Shown here: positions 35,283-47,072 of the stretch, one piece after another | Position numbering within the stretch: position 1 is the stretch's first letter | Layout: every line of letters begins with the position of its first letter | Made by a program: the position numbers and the translations under genes | The notes under the pieces: model-generated | Database searches by the model: none | What the model was told of the DNA's origin: nothing | The model's input: only the letters and a program-made list of their open reading frames with translations | Source: Syngnathus acus | Lineage: Eukaryota; Chordata; Actinopteri; Syngnathiformes; Syngnathidae | Reading direction: 5' to 3' | DNA: 64,000 bases | Assembly: GCF_901709675.1 (NCBI RefSeq) | Contig: NC_051100.1 | Location: forward strand, 5,022,001-5,086,000

Positions 35283-35863
35283 TAAACAATGTGATGATTT
35301 CGAAGGGAGAAGTTAAAATATCAGCAGCAACCCGCTTTCGTTGACGCTGCCCTCTTCCCACACGTTGTCACGGAGATCCTCGGATTGAAATGAATCCTAA
35401 TTTCGTGAAATATTTGGGGTTCTCAGAGTGGGAAAGCGGACTGTAATTGCTACCATATGACGTATGATGCATTTGAGTGACTCATCCTACTCTCCAACAC
35501 ATGACGAATTTTAAAGGGACATCGATGCAAATTCTACACATAAGAAAAATGACCAGATAAAGTTCATATTGTGACACGTAAGGCTTTCTGATTCCCCCCA
35601 AAAATAAATAAACTGTTGGGAAACGATCGATACCTATACAAATACGTATAATACGTACAGGATTTGTTGTCTTCGTCAAAATTGTCCGACAGTACCTGAA
35701 CGCAGCATTTTTTTTGTTATGGTTTCATTTTCGTGACGTAAGGGGATGGACGTTCCTATTGCTACTACTGGATGAGAGCACGTCACGTGACCTATGCAAA
35801 TGAGCCAGCTGTCCTCGGAGGAGGGATCCGCTCCCTCAGCTCAGCGGGCTCTGCGGGCTAAAG
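35283..35863. promoter_or_regulatory. Bidirectional dnajc12/sirt1 promoter region
   Basis: 581 bp separate the divergent start codons. Visible motifs include a CRE-like TGACGTAA (35734-35741), the palindromic E-box TCACGTGA (35783-35790) and an octamer ATGCAAAT (35794-35801), all close to the sirt1 ATG. No TATA box is obvious. The head-to-head arrangement is also found in mammals, which favours a shared control region. Confidence 0.6.
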
Positions 35864-38800
35864 ATGGCGGACGGAGAGAACAGTCTGGGAAAGGCCTTGT
35901 CGGGCGCATCCGATATGGACGAGCCCGCCGCGAAAAAGTCCAAAATTACCCTGACGAGCAGCTACGGCCACAAAGTCACTGACGCTAATGAATTCCCTTG
36001 CATGTCTGGAGTCACGGAGAGTTGGGGGGCGGCGGTGAATTGTGGCCAGCCAGCGGAGAAGGAAGCCAAGCCGGCGATGGCGGTAGAGCAGGCCCCAGGA
36101 GCGCAAGGCGGAGACAACAATGGCCTGGGACTGCTCGTCTCCAATCCTTTTAAGTCCGCCGTCAAACCAGACGACAGCGCCGTGCTCGGGACATTCGAGG
36201 CCAGTGCCGGTAGGTAAAGCGGCAGACGTTGTTAACGCACCAAGCGCCTTTTCTCCGGCGGGTGCACGTTTTACCAAATCGAAGGAAAATTCATTTTTTA
36301 ACTGAAAAAGGATCGCTCCACTTTTTCCTTCGATAACCAAACTGTACCTGGTGGCAGAGTTTTCCTGACAATGATGACACGTAAGCGAGAAGGAAAATGT
36401 CTCATGGAGACATAAGAGGAGTTTTCATGAATGGACTTGTTCCCACGAGACACCGAACTTATAGCGACGTAGCATTTGTTAGCTGGCATGACTTTAGTCC
36501 ACACCCACTTCCATAAGGGAGTTACCCGCCGACATTATTTTATACATCCATATGTATCAGATGTAACTGGCCGTGTAAATTACCACTCCAAACGTATATT
36601 TAGCGATGTCACCCGCACTTGTAGTAATAGTTCTTGCGTTGTCTGCACTCAGGTCTCATTGGGTGTGTCGATCACCCCGCCAATGGCTTTGCTGTCACGC
36701 CCGAGCATGTCACGGAGGAGGATGACAGATCCTCGCATGCCAGCTCCAGCGACTGGGCACCTCAACCACATATAGGTGCCTGGGTTGAATTTGAGCACCC
36801 TATATCGATTTATGATCATATGGAATGCATGCCGTGCTGAGTTGTCGTCTTTTTGACCAGGTTCCTACAGTTTCATCCAGCAGCACATAAGAGAAACGGA
36901 CCCACGGACCATTCTGAGGGAGTTGCTGCCCGAGACTGTACTCCCGCCGGATTTAGATGACATGACATTGTGGCAGATCATCATCAACATCTCAGAACCT
37001 CCTAAAAGAAAAAAAAGGAAGGATATCAACACCTTGGAAGACGTGGTCAGGCTACTCCATGAAAGTAAAAGAATCCTGGTGCTGACTGGTGCCGGGGTAT
37101 GTGTCTTGTATTTGTACTCACTTAGTCTCAGCCACACATGAAAAGTAGTTGCCAAATCCTGCACACTGCCCGAGAGTTTGGTCGGGTTCCGCCGCGTCAG
37201 TAACCTTAAAATCAATGCAAACATATTTCGTTTGGATTTGAAATCGACCTTTTTGTGACACACCTTGTATGTTCCAGACCCACCCAGAATAAATGAAAAT
37301 ATGTGATGGATAGAAAACAATACATACCAAAGAGTCCATTGTTCATGATTTTACGGGCTTACTACATTTAAATTCTCTGCTCTTCCTTCAGGTGTCCGTT
37401 TCGTGCGGGATACCAGATTTCCGCTCCAGAGATGGAATTTATGCCCGTCTTGCTGTTGACTTTCCTGATCTTCCAGACCCACAGTCTATGTTTGACATTG
37501 AGTACTTCCAAAGAGACCCAAGGCCATTTTTCAAATTTGCTAAGGTTTGCTTAATGTATGTTTATTCTTACGAAGCTAGTACAGGTGTGAAGTGTGGGTC
37601 CCGTTTTGCTCGCAAGTTCTCAGTGCATGGTCTTTGTAACAGGAGATCTACCCGGGTCAGTTCCAGCCTTCGCCCTGTCACAAGTTCATATCGATGCTGG
37701 ACAAGCAGGGCAAGTTGCTGCGTAACTACACGCAAAATATCGATACGTTAGAACAAGTGGCCGGAGTTCAGCGAATCATCCAGTGTCACGGTAGGTGGCA
37801 ACGTTAACAGCTCAAGATTATTTGTGAGGGAAATCACAAAGTTTCAAAAAGTCTAACAATGACTCTTTCAGGGTCATTTGCAACTGCTTCCTGTCTCATC
37901 TGTAAATACAAAGTGGATTGTGAAGCTGTAAGGGAGGACATCTTTAACCAGGTATGTATGTTGACATTTATTCTACGGCCCGACCACTAAGAATTCTTTG
38001 AGGCTGATATTTGGGAGAAAAAAAAAACGATTAATCAATATATTAGCTTACTGTTTTGTCACTTGCAACAACTATATGGATTTACTGTATACCGCTTTAG
38101 ATTTAAAACAAAACATGTTCTTACATTATGTTCCATTTTTAAAAAAAAACTTTTTTTTTTTTTGCAGCGTGTCCCTCATTGCCCCCGGTGTCTGGATGTT
38201 CCTTTAGCAATAATGAAACCAGACATCGTCTTTTTTGGAGAGAATCTTCCAGAAATGTTTCACAGAGCCATGAAGCAGGACAAGGACGAGGTGGATCTTC
38301 TAATAGTTATCGGGTCTTCACTTAAAGTCCGACCGGTCGCCCTCATCCCAAGTATGCTCTCGCCCAGACTAGTGAATTTATTTGTGCGCAAAAGTTTTCA
38401 GCGGCTTTTTTTTTTCCCCCCCCCGTCCTATCCAGACTCTATTCCTCATGAAGTGCCTCAGGTCTTGATCAATCGGGAGCAGCTGCCTCACCTCAACTTT
38501 GACGTGGAGCTGCTCGGCGACTGCGACGTCATCGTCAATGAGCTCTGTCATCGACTGGCCGGGGACTTTGAGCAGCTCTGCTACAACACCGTAAGACTCA
38601 CCGAGATCACGGAGAAACCTCCCCGGTTAGCGGAGCAGCCACCGTGCGAGGACCTGTCCGCCGCAGACGACAGAACGCCAGAGGAGCCCAGGCGGCACAG
38701 TACAGACTCGGTCCGAACGCCTTCGCCGCACAGTCCGAATGTCATAGAAACTGGCGGTCACGTCGCGCCGCCGGAGCCTTGTCCTGACGCTCAGTGTCCC

Positions 38801-39431
38801 AGCGAAGACAACTCTGAGCCCAACCGGTTCTCACTCAAGGATGCAACTAAAGAAGAGACCGCGGAAGAAAGGAGTCAATCTTCCCACCATGAATTTCGGC
38901 GGAGGTGCTGGATGAATCGCATCAGCCGAAGTCCAATCAGCAAGCGCCTTGACAGTAAGTCACAACCTGAGTAGAGATCACTACTGTGTAAATTTGGATC
39001 ACTCTTTGCTACTTATTTGAAAGTTTTTTTAGTTAAAGGTTTTGTTATTTGTGAATAGTTTTCCAAAAATAGCCAGTGTGCGCTTAAGCTATTCACAGAA
39101 GGATAAAACAAAGACGTGGCCATTAAATTCATTCTGCATGTGACCTACAGCGGGCCAGTACCTGTTCCAAGCACCGCATCACTACATCTTCCATGGCGCC
39201 GAAGTTTACTCAGACTCTGAGGACGAGACGTCAAGCTCATGCGAAAGCGAAAGTGACAGCGAAGAGTCGGAATGCAGTGGCGACGAGGGAGGGGAGATCA
39301 GCGAGCTGGAGGACGCCGACGGAGCGGCCTGCCTCAGAGACACGATACAAGACACTTTGACCAATGAGGCTATGTCGACTTTGCAGACGGACAGTACAGC
39401 TGAACAAACTCACAGCAGCACACACTTTTAA
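35864..39431 (+). CDS. sirt1: SIRT1, NAD-dependent protein deacetylase, 9 coding exons
   Basis: Exons are 35864-36209, 36653-36775, 36861-37096, 37392-37544, 37643-37790, 37872-37951, 38168-38351, 38436-38954 and 39151-39431. Phases fit throughout and the product is about 689 aa (human 747). Visible features are the basic signal PPKRKKRKDIN, the NAD-binding GAGVSVSCGIPDFRSRDGIY starting near residue 233, TQNID, and the catalytic histidine in IIQCHGS (about residue 335). The zinc cysteines are CLIC (343, 346) and CPRC (367, 370). GSSLKVRPV and NREQLPH complete the Rossmann core. The last exon encodes the C-terminal activating segment (YIFHGAEVYSDSED) and an acidic, serine-rich tail. Family role: nuclear deacetylation of histones, p53, FOXO and other targets. 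Compared with human, one residue is missing before the nuclear signal (INISEPP) and one after the second zinc pair. Confidence 0.96.
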
Positions 39432-40470
39432 AGTATACATTTGACTAAGCACTCATTGTCTTTTTACATATGTATATGTATACATATAAGCTCTTTCATA
39501 TATTTTTTTTGACTCATCAGACTATCGTCTTTCATCAAATCGTGTGGCAACTTATGTGAATATGGAATTTTTTCAGCCACACACATTGTCATCTTTTTTG
39601 TGTTCTTGTATGGAAATGCATCAGTTCATCTACTGCAACTTCTGACTAAAGACAGCAGTTTAAGCTTTAAGTCATGACTGTCATCATAATGTGACATTAA
39701 CTGTGGCGTGACGTGATGTTTTTGCAACTGTTTTATGTCACGGTAGCATGAACATTTTTGGTCAAAATCCTGCTAAGACGTACCCTCCAATGTCTTACTT
39801 GAACATTTTGGCTAACCTGAACACGAACAATTCAACTCTGATGAGGGTAAATGCAGCAGATAACAGTCCTCTTTAAGTTTAAAACCAAAGAACATTTCAT
39901 CTGAGATCGGAATTCGATATAAGCTTTGTAATATATTCCTCGTGTCAATTGAGTCTCGGAGAGATGATTGAAAAGGTGTTTCCTTCAGACGCGGCAGCTA
40001 CTTTTTATGGTCCAGCCTCTTATTTTTATACTCCGCTTTGAGACATACTCTGCCCAGAGTAGATGATGGTCTTTCTGTACAAAGTTGTCGTTTGTTTTAT
40101 TACAAAGCCTTACTATGTTCCATCAACGTGGGGGGGGGGGGGCGATAAAATGCCATCTTCATGAAACCGATCGTTGCTCTTATTTTTCATGGACTATAAG
40201 TGGTGTTATAATAATAAGAGTATTCTCTTAGCGCTCGAGCCTGCTGCATGTAAACATGTTGGTCGGGCTGATGAGATTTATGTGAGCCTGGTGCCAACAT
40301 CATTCACATGCTATTTCAGTCTACGATTGAAGAGTACGGTTTGCCGCCATTTAAATTGTTTTTTCTTCTGGGGTTCTCAGTAAAAAGTTTGGAAAAACAA
40401 GGGGTCACTCATCTGTTATTTTTCACACCTTCACACAAAATTGATTTTTGCCTGGACCCAATAAAATTGC
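39432..40470 (+). other. sirt1: sirt1 3'UTR
   Basis: AT-rich, noncoding, with a poly-G run at 40130-40142. A candidate AATAAA poly(A) signal lies at 40460-40465, giving a 3'UTR of about 1 kb. The end is inferred from the signal only. Confidence 0.5.
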
Positions 40471-41034
40471 CACATCAACATATAATGTACATTTATGAGA
40501 AGGGGCACACAGCACCTGAATTGACTATTGTCATTCACCCAAAAAAATGTCTGATTGATAATTGGTTAATTATCTTCACTTAATAGGCAAAACAAAAACT
40601 GAGCTGACATATTGGGTCCCTACCCAAAACGTATAAGGAAATATCCATGCTACATACAGATCACACACCTTGCAAAATGAAAATACATGTGCTGTGATGT
40701 AAGAATATGTAGCGTCATCAGAGGAAATTAATTTATTCCACTTATTGAAATGACATGTACATGGTGTCCATGATCGACCGTCCCTGAACTTGAACCAATT
40801 AATGTCCTAGTTCAAATAGAATTTTGTTTATCATAGAATGAGAGATTGAAAGAATCACAAAGGAGTAGAACTGGCAAATGTTTACGTAAACGGATTTTAA
40901 ATGAGTTACCCCCTCTAAAAAAGACAACTTTGATGAATAAGCATTTATGCTAATATACTTTTGTATTGCATTTGTTAAATTGAGACAAATAATTGCCGTT
41001 TTCACGCCGAGCCAATTGTTGGTGGTAACGCGTC

Positions 41035-41100
41035 GTCTCGTCGTACGTCTTCACATAGATGACGTTACGAAGAAGAAGTACGTCACGACAATGTCGTAAA
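41035..41100 (+). promoter_or_regulatory. cacul1: cacul1 promoter with CRE-like sites
   Basis: About 120-190 bp upstream of the cacul1 ATG are TGACGTTA (41060-41067) and TACGTCAC (41079-41086). These two CREB/ATF-type sites lie about one and a half helical turns apart, near several CG dinucleotides. No TATA box is visible. Confidence 0.45.
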
Positions 41101-41221
41101 AATCCCGTCATCAACAACGCCAAGCTGAAAACAGACTCGGGTGCTTGATAATGCACTTGTCGATATCGAAAGTACGTCCACAGCTTTAAATGCCAGGTAT
41201 CGGTTCACGGCGAAGGTTGGA

Positions 41222-43729
41222 ATGGAGGCTATGGAAGATGATTGTTCGGACGTAAAAGATGACCATAATCATAACTACTGTACGGCCAGTGAGGTCCAGA
41301 AGAGTTCAAGCGGACAACTCTGCGACCTAACTCCGATCCAGCAGCCTGTCTGCTTAGCGGTACCGGGAGGTGAAGTGGGGTCAGTTCGGACGGGTTTACT
41401 ATGCCGAAGCGCATCGGGTTCGGAGTTCATGGACTCGGACTCAGGCAGCGAGTGCAGCGACGTCGGTGGCGAGACCGAATGCGCGACGCCGGGCGGCGCC
41501 TCTGGCCAAGACAAACTCACTCTCGACTCGACTTCAAAGTACCGTAAGTTAACGTTCTTCCTGTACATTCACACCCTTATAATGTCTGTGGTAATAAACC
41601 ATCATAATAAATAACAAACGGTAACCCTTCCCATGTTCTTATTGCTTTGTAGTTCACAATGCCATGGCCGTGGAAGACTACCGCAACAACCACTGGCCAA
41701 ACCTGGAGAAGGCCATTGAGCGCCTTCTCATCCAAAATCCCACAGACCACATCTCTGTTTCATACTCTCAAATATACAGGTAATGACCCACATACTGTAC
41801 AGCAAAGAGCTCACTAAAGATGGGATATTGTGATTTCCCAAGTATGTGGAAGCGTTAAGTGTGGCGAAAGCTACAATCAACAATAACAATCAATATTATC
41901 GGCAGAAATAACGGGCCCTTGTATGTTTTGTTTCTTTCCACAGTTACGTCTACAAATGTGTTTGCCAGCAACACTCCGAGCTGCTCTACAATGATCTGAA
42001 ATCCAAAATAGCAAATCATCTACAGCGGGTATCCTCTGAGCTGAACGTAAGCTAAGCGAAACATTTCGATGCAAATACAGAAGTTCTGTCTCTCCGGAGT
42101 GTCTCCCAACCCATCAAGTGCAAAATGAAACCAAACTATGTAATACACTTTATATTGTTTCTAGGAGGTTCCACTTGAAAACCTGATTGAAAGCTTCAAC
42201 ACCGCCCTGACACAATACATCACATCTCTTCAGTGTATTGTCCCAGTGTTTATGTATTTGGTAAGTAACTGACACTGACAGAATGCGGCATTTTTTCTAT
42301 GGATGTGCTAGTAACATACCTTATTTCACAGTATTGGTAATCGAGATGTCGGCCGATTCGAGGCAGTTTTATGATCAGGACCTAGAAATGAGAAGAATAG
42401 AAAATTGACATCAATTTCATGCAATTTAATGGAAATGTCTCTATTGTTATATGAGGGTTTTTTTTTTTTTTAAATGTATCAAAAGTACTAATGGTATCGG
42501 TGCTTAGTATCTGTGACTACTTGCACAGCTATCAGTTTGACAAAAGTGGTACCGAACATCACTAATATTTTCCATTCCTTCATCTGGCATTACAATGCTG
42601 TTCTCCATTTGACATGCATATTTTTGACAATAAACACACGCGTATACAAAATAGACTCCAATTTGTGCATGATTGTTTTCAGAACAAGTTCTACATTGAA
42701 TCCAAGCTCCATCGTGACCTGAATCAGGATCTGATGAACCTGTTTGCTAATCACGTGGCAGAGAAATATGTCGACACACTGTTGCGTGAGTACCTTGCGT
42801 GAATATGGGAAAATCCCGAGAGTGCGTCTGGAACGATGCAGCCTCATTCCAAAATGGACTAAATACATTTTTGTGCACAGATGCTCCTCATTCAGCCTGA
42901 TGGCTCTTGAGAGGTGCTGCATAGAGGAATGGGCGTAATTGCTCAAAGACACTAGGTGTGCCAAGCATGTGACTTTTATATTCCAAAAGACTTTGAGGTT
43001 GTAATTAGGATTAAGAAATGACTGGATATGAATGCGGACGTATGTGGTTTCGTACAGTTTATTTTGGGAGTTTGTGGAGATAATGAACACAATCCATTTT
43101 GGAATAAGGCTGCTGGTTTACTTTGCTTGTTTTTTGGGCAAAATTGTCACTGACTTCTCAAGCCTTTTTCTTTCAGCTCTTCTCATTAAAGCACACACAG
43201 TGCCCTTCAAAGTACAGCCGTCTACCATGGCCAGTGTGGTCAAAGGCCTCCACAGCCTCCGACCAGGTGTGGAACCGTAAAACAAAGTTGTTACACTGTG
43301 TGTGCGCGCGCGTCAAGTAAGTTGCACAAACCCTACATAACATTTATCATTTTAAAATTCTTTTGTAGAGTGGTCCCAGTTGGCACCTGCTCTCTTCTCT
43401 GACTTTATTCCTCTAATCAACCCTCCCGCTCTGGAATCTCTGCTATTGGACTACGCCGCTAATGACCAGAAGCTCCAAATGGAGCTTTCAATGAACGGTT
43501 TTCAACGGTTAGTTGCGGACTGGAGCACAGTGTGATGATATACCAAAAAATATATATATAATCGACAAAGCTCAAACCAAATTTCATAATTTTTTCTACT
43601 ACCTTTACAATTCAGTTAAAAAAACAAATATTTTAGAGGTCAAGTACAATTAAATAATGTGGTTGCAAAAATGTGTTTTTGTTTTTCAGGGGTGATCAGT
43701 CTCGCAAGAGGGCCAACGATGACTTCTGA
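41222..43729 (+). CDS. cacul1: CACUL1 (CDK2-associated cullin-domain protein 1), 8 exons
   Basis: Exons are 41222-41543, 41653-41779, 41944-42046, 42165-42260, 42683-42785, 43177-43266, 43369-43507 and 43690-43729. They sum to 1020 nt, or 339 aa (human is about 369). The first ATG of the MEAMEDD frame was chosen because human CACUL1 begins with a similar acidic MEE..ME start. The first 100 residues are low-complexity and acidic/serine-rich. The rest is the cullin N-terminal-like helical domain, with [41 protein letters not shown] and the C-terminal GDQSRKRA motif. In mammals the protein binds CDK2, promotes G1/S progression and modulates transcription. The core is clearly diverged from human, so it could be one of two fish paralogues. 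Confidence 0.87.
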
Positions 43730-45859
43730 GTGGAAAGTGGGGATCTGCATTTAAACGACCCAACGACCTCACTGTTCCGCATGTAGGACAAGGTTCAGGA
43801 TTGGCTCACGTTTGACGTAGCATCAGAGTCGGGACGGAGCTTGTGTAAAAGGGAATTGCGGAAAGCCGGAGCCAGGGGGTGGCGAAGTGGACAATGTCAT
43901 GCCACGGCATGTGTCAACAGGCACACGTACACACAGTGGAGGCTCATACATCTTGACAGTTTTGTGTCTGACGTGCTTAAAACTGCATGAACCAGGCGGG
44001 CCTATGTTCCTGTGCCTCCCACTTGTTTATACAATCCGAGAGGACCTTTTTTCCAAAAACCGGTTACACTGATTGTAGCGTTAACGGTTTGTGTCTTCAT
44101 GGTGTCTGTTCTGATCAAATATTTCATTCCTAACATTACTCATAAAAATGTCTTGCAAATGATGGGGCTAACAAAAACTCGTGCTGCTAATCACCTATAC
44201 CAGGGGTGTCAAACTCTTTTTTTTCGCGTGCCGCATTGTAGTCATAACTTCTTTCGGAGGGCCATTATGACTGTCAACCCAAATAAATATATGAGCATCT
44301 CATATTATATACAGTAAAAGCTACAAAACAAACTGACAAATAACTCGTTTTCAAATCAGACGAGTAAAAACTGGTCAAATATTAAAAAAAAAAAGACTAA
44401 AAGTGAAGACAATTTGCAATTCTAGTAACGACACGAATTTGATGCACAATTTGTCTTCGCGGGCCACATAAATGATGTGGTGGGCCGTATTTGGCCCCCG
44501 GGCCTTGAGTTTGACACCGTGACCTATACCGTATGTTTGTAAACCAATCCTTTGGTTACACTTCTTTATACTGTGAAGTCAGCAGCAAGAACACAAAAGA
44601 GTGTGGCAAGAAATGGGAACTAAACTGTGATTCTACATCCATGTTGTTGCTTTTGTGTTGGTATTAACCAAGCTATGGTTCGAGTAACACCAAAGAGGAT
44701 TGGCAGGAAAGTACTTAGTATTGATTCAAGCTAATGTTAAATATGCATGTTTACTTATGTATCCAGATTATTTTTTTATACAAACTATTTTTTGTTTTTG
44801 TTATTGAATTCAAAATCTGCATTGTAGACTTGCATGTAGGAAGGACTTTTTAGTCACTAGAGTGCCAGAGATCTTATTTGCCTTATGTGTCATTGTAATC
44901 GTACAACAACAAAAGATATGCAAATATTACAACAATGTGCAGGTCGACATGAACAGTCTAAGGTTTTTCAAAACGTCTTTATGTACCTTTTTATTATGTC
45001 TGTTCCACATTAGATCTGATAAAAGTTTTTGTGTGGAAAAAAATGTGACATAAACCTTCTATCCTCTATATTGCCTGGTGAGTTGGACACTATCCCAATA
45101 TTGGACTTTCAGAAAGAGGTTCGTGGTCAATTAAAAGGCACTTAGAGACAAAAAAGGAAAATAAATACATTCTGGGATGATTATTTTTGCACTTGAATGC
45201 TCATTTGGAGATGTCACAAACATTAGGGAAGGTTTGACAAGATTCCGTTTGTAAATGGCGTCAAGTCTCACTACTTAGCTGCAACATTAAGGCCAAGCAG
45301 ATCTGTATAACCGAAAGAATTAAATACAACTGAACTGTACTGAGTGATACATTTCTACACCACTAGAGGGAAACAGCATACCATTACCACACTTTAAAAA
45401 TCTCTGGTCAAGACTCATGAAACCACACTTCTCCACATTGTGTACGATAATAATAGTCTGCCAATGGTAAACAACAACACGAGAATAAGTATAAGAGGTA
45501 TACACCTGACTGTCCCACAACACTCATCAGTAATACTTTAAATAAAAACAATACAGAAAATACAAAGAAAGAACCATCTCAATCATTCCAGGTGATTTTG
45601 CAGGAATGTTTTGCAAATTGTCAGAGCTCTTAATCAGCAGTGTTGACAGTTGACGGTGTGAGTGTGAGAGAGGCTGGGTAAGGGGCTTCTAAATCTGTAC
45701 GACGGGGGGTCTCTGGCAGTGCGGCCGAGGTGGAATCCCTTTACAGCATGCTCCGGCTGGCCAATGAGCACGGACGCCTCCCAGACATATGGGCCAGGCC
45801 TCCCCAAAATAACCTGCGAGCGCGGCGCTGACAAATGTTGCTACTTTTACTGCTGACAG
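43730..45859. other. cacul1 3'UTR and intergenic region before mypn
   Basis: Noncoding. It contains the hAT element at 44201-44521. An AATAAA near 45160 may be a distal poly(A) signal, but this is uncertain. An M-CAT-like CATTCCA (45584-45590) overlaps an E-box CAGGTG (45589-45594). This is of interest because mypn is a striated-muscle gene. No clear coding frame before 45,860. Confidence 0.4.
44193..44529. mobile_element. hAT-type nonautonomous element (MITE) with 8-bp target-site duplications
   Basis: The element spans 44201-44521. The left end CAGGGGTGTCAAACTC (44201-44216) is inverted at the right end as GAGTTTGACACCGTG (44507-44521). The flanking octamer ACCTATAC occurs on both sides (44193-44200 and 44522-44529), an exact 8-bp duplication as expected for hAT transposition. 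At 321 bp and without coding capacity it is nonautonomous. CGGAGGGCCATTATGACTG and TGGGCCGTATTTGGCCCCCG inside are typical of this fish family. Confidence 0.9.
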
Positions 45860-46066
45860 GTTACCCTAACTACTCGCCTTCATATTTCCCTGTAAACGCC
45901 AAGGGGAACTCTGTGCGAGAAAAGCGGAAAAGCTGGGCGGCTGCCTGTCCCGAGGTTTTCCCAGGTGGCAGCAAGTCCAAGACCGGAATCTCCCACTTTG
46001 ACCACAGGTGCAACCTGAGGATCCACCGGTCCCTTCGCAGAGGCCAGCTGCAGGGCTACTCTGAAG
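45860..46066 (+). CDS. Candidate orphan coding exon, gene unknown (upstream of mypn)
   Basis: Not recognised. Acceptor TGCTGACAG|GT and donor CTGAAG|GTAA bound a 207-nt exon that is open in phase 1-1 (about 69 residues). The frame has GC-rich third positions like a coding exon. The product is basic and aromatic: YPNYSPSYFPVNAKG near the start, REKRKSWAAACPEVFPGG in the middle and LRRGQLQGYSE at the end. It could be an alternative mypn 5' exon, an exon of an unidentified gene, or chance. Confidence 0.35.
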
Positions 46067-47072
46067 GTAAAAACATAACAGCCCTTAAAGTCATTCCTCC
46101 TCATCTTCCGCGCAGAGCCTTTAGAAAATCTCTGACACGATGGACTTAAGTCCACTTTTAGATACAGACTGCGAAAGCCGCTGCTTAATTACTTGACCCC
46201 CCCGCCCCAACCAGTTGTGTGGTCCTATGTTTGCGCAGCATGAAAACAAACCTTCACACCTCACTCGGCGCTCCCGATTTACGATCATTAGCGTCACTTT
46301 GTTGTTTTGATTGTTGTGTGACTGATCAAACTCACGCTAACAAGGTCACACAAGATGAGGAAGCCGCTTTTCTTTGTTGATTTTCTTCATGTAAACTGAG
46401 CCCAGGCTATTATTAGATATGACTTGGTGGGTTTGGAGTCTGTTTGCAAAGGATGAATGTACACAACAGCTGCACCTTCAGGTCCGCTGGAAGGGCATTG
46501 CAGTGCGCTGAATCGCGCCCATTTGAGTGTCAGTAGCATATGCTCGCCCTATCTCGTGTCTTTATTCCATGACTTGCTCATGCTTAGTATGAGAAAATTA
46601 TGCAAGGAGGTAACTTTGCAGAAGTGAGGAACGGGATGGTGGAGTCTGTATCCAATCAAACCTGGCACCCGATTAAGACTATGATGGAATTAGATGAAAA
46701 TAAAATGCTATTTTTGATCAGATCTCTTGCTGCTGTGTCAACAGGCCTGAAGTGAAAATGGAAGGACTTGATGGTTTTGCTGAGAAAACAACCTCAAAGG
46801 ACTTTGGGGTCATATCAGGGACCTAATTCAGGATTAACTCAGACACATTGTTGAAACGCATCGTATTGCAATCTTCAGTAGGTGTATATTACACGAGCGT
46901 ATTTCAGTATGATGTGTGAGAGGATTTAGGTTGCATGTGTGAGAGCGTTCCGGTAATGTGATTAAGAGCGTTTCCTCAGTGTGTAAGAGGGAATCCTGAA
47001 TTATGGCCCCAGTGTCATCATGTCAATAAGAGTGCCGCGAATCTCAGAGTTCTTTTATGATTCTTTCTCCAG
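46067..47072. other. mypn: Mypn 5' region, first coding exon preceded by an intron
   Basis: No coding sequence seen. A CAGCTG E-box occurs near 46467. The sequence just before 47073 is a splice acceptor, so the noncoding first exon lies upstream at an unknown place. Confidence 0.4.
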
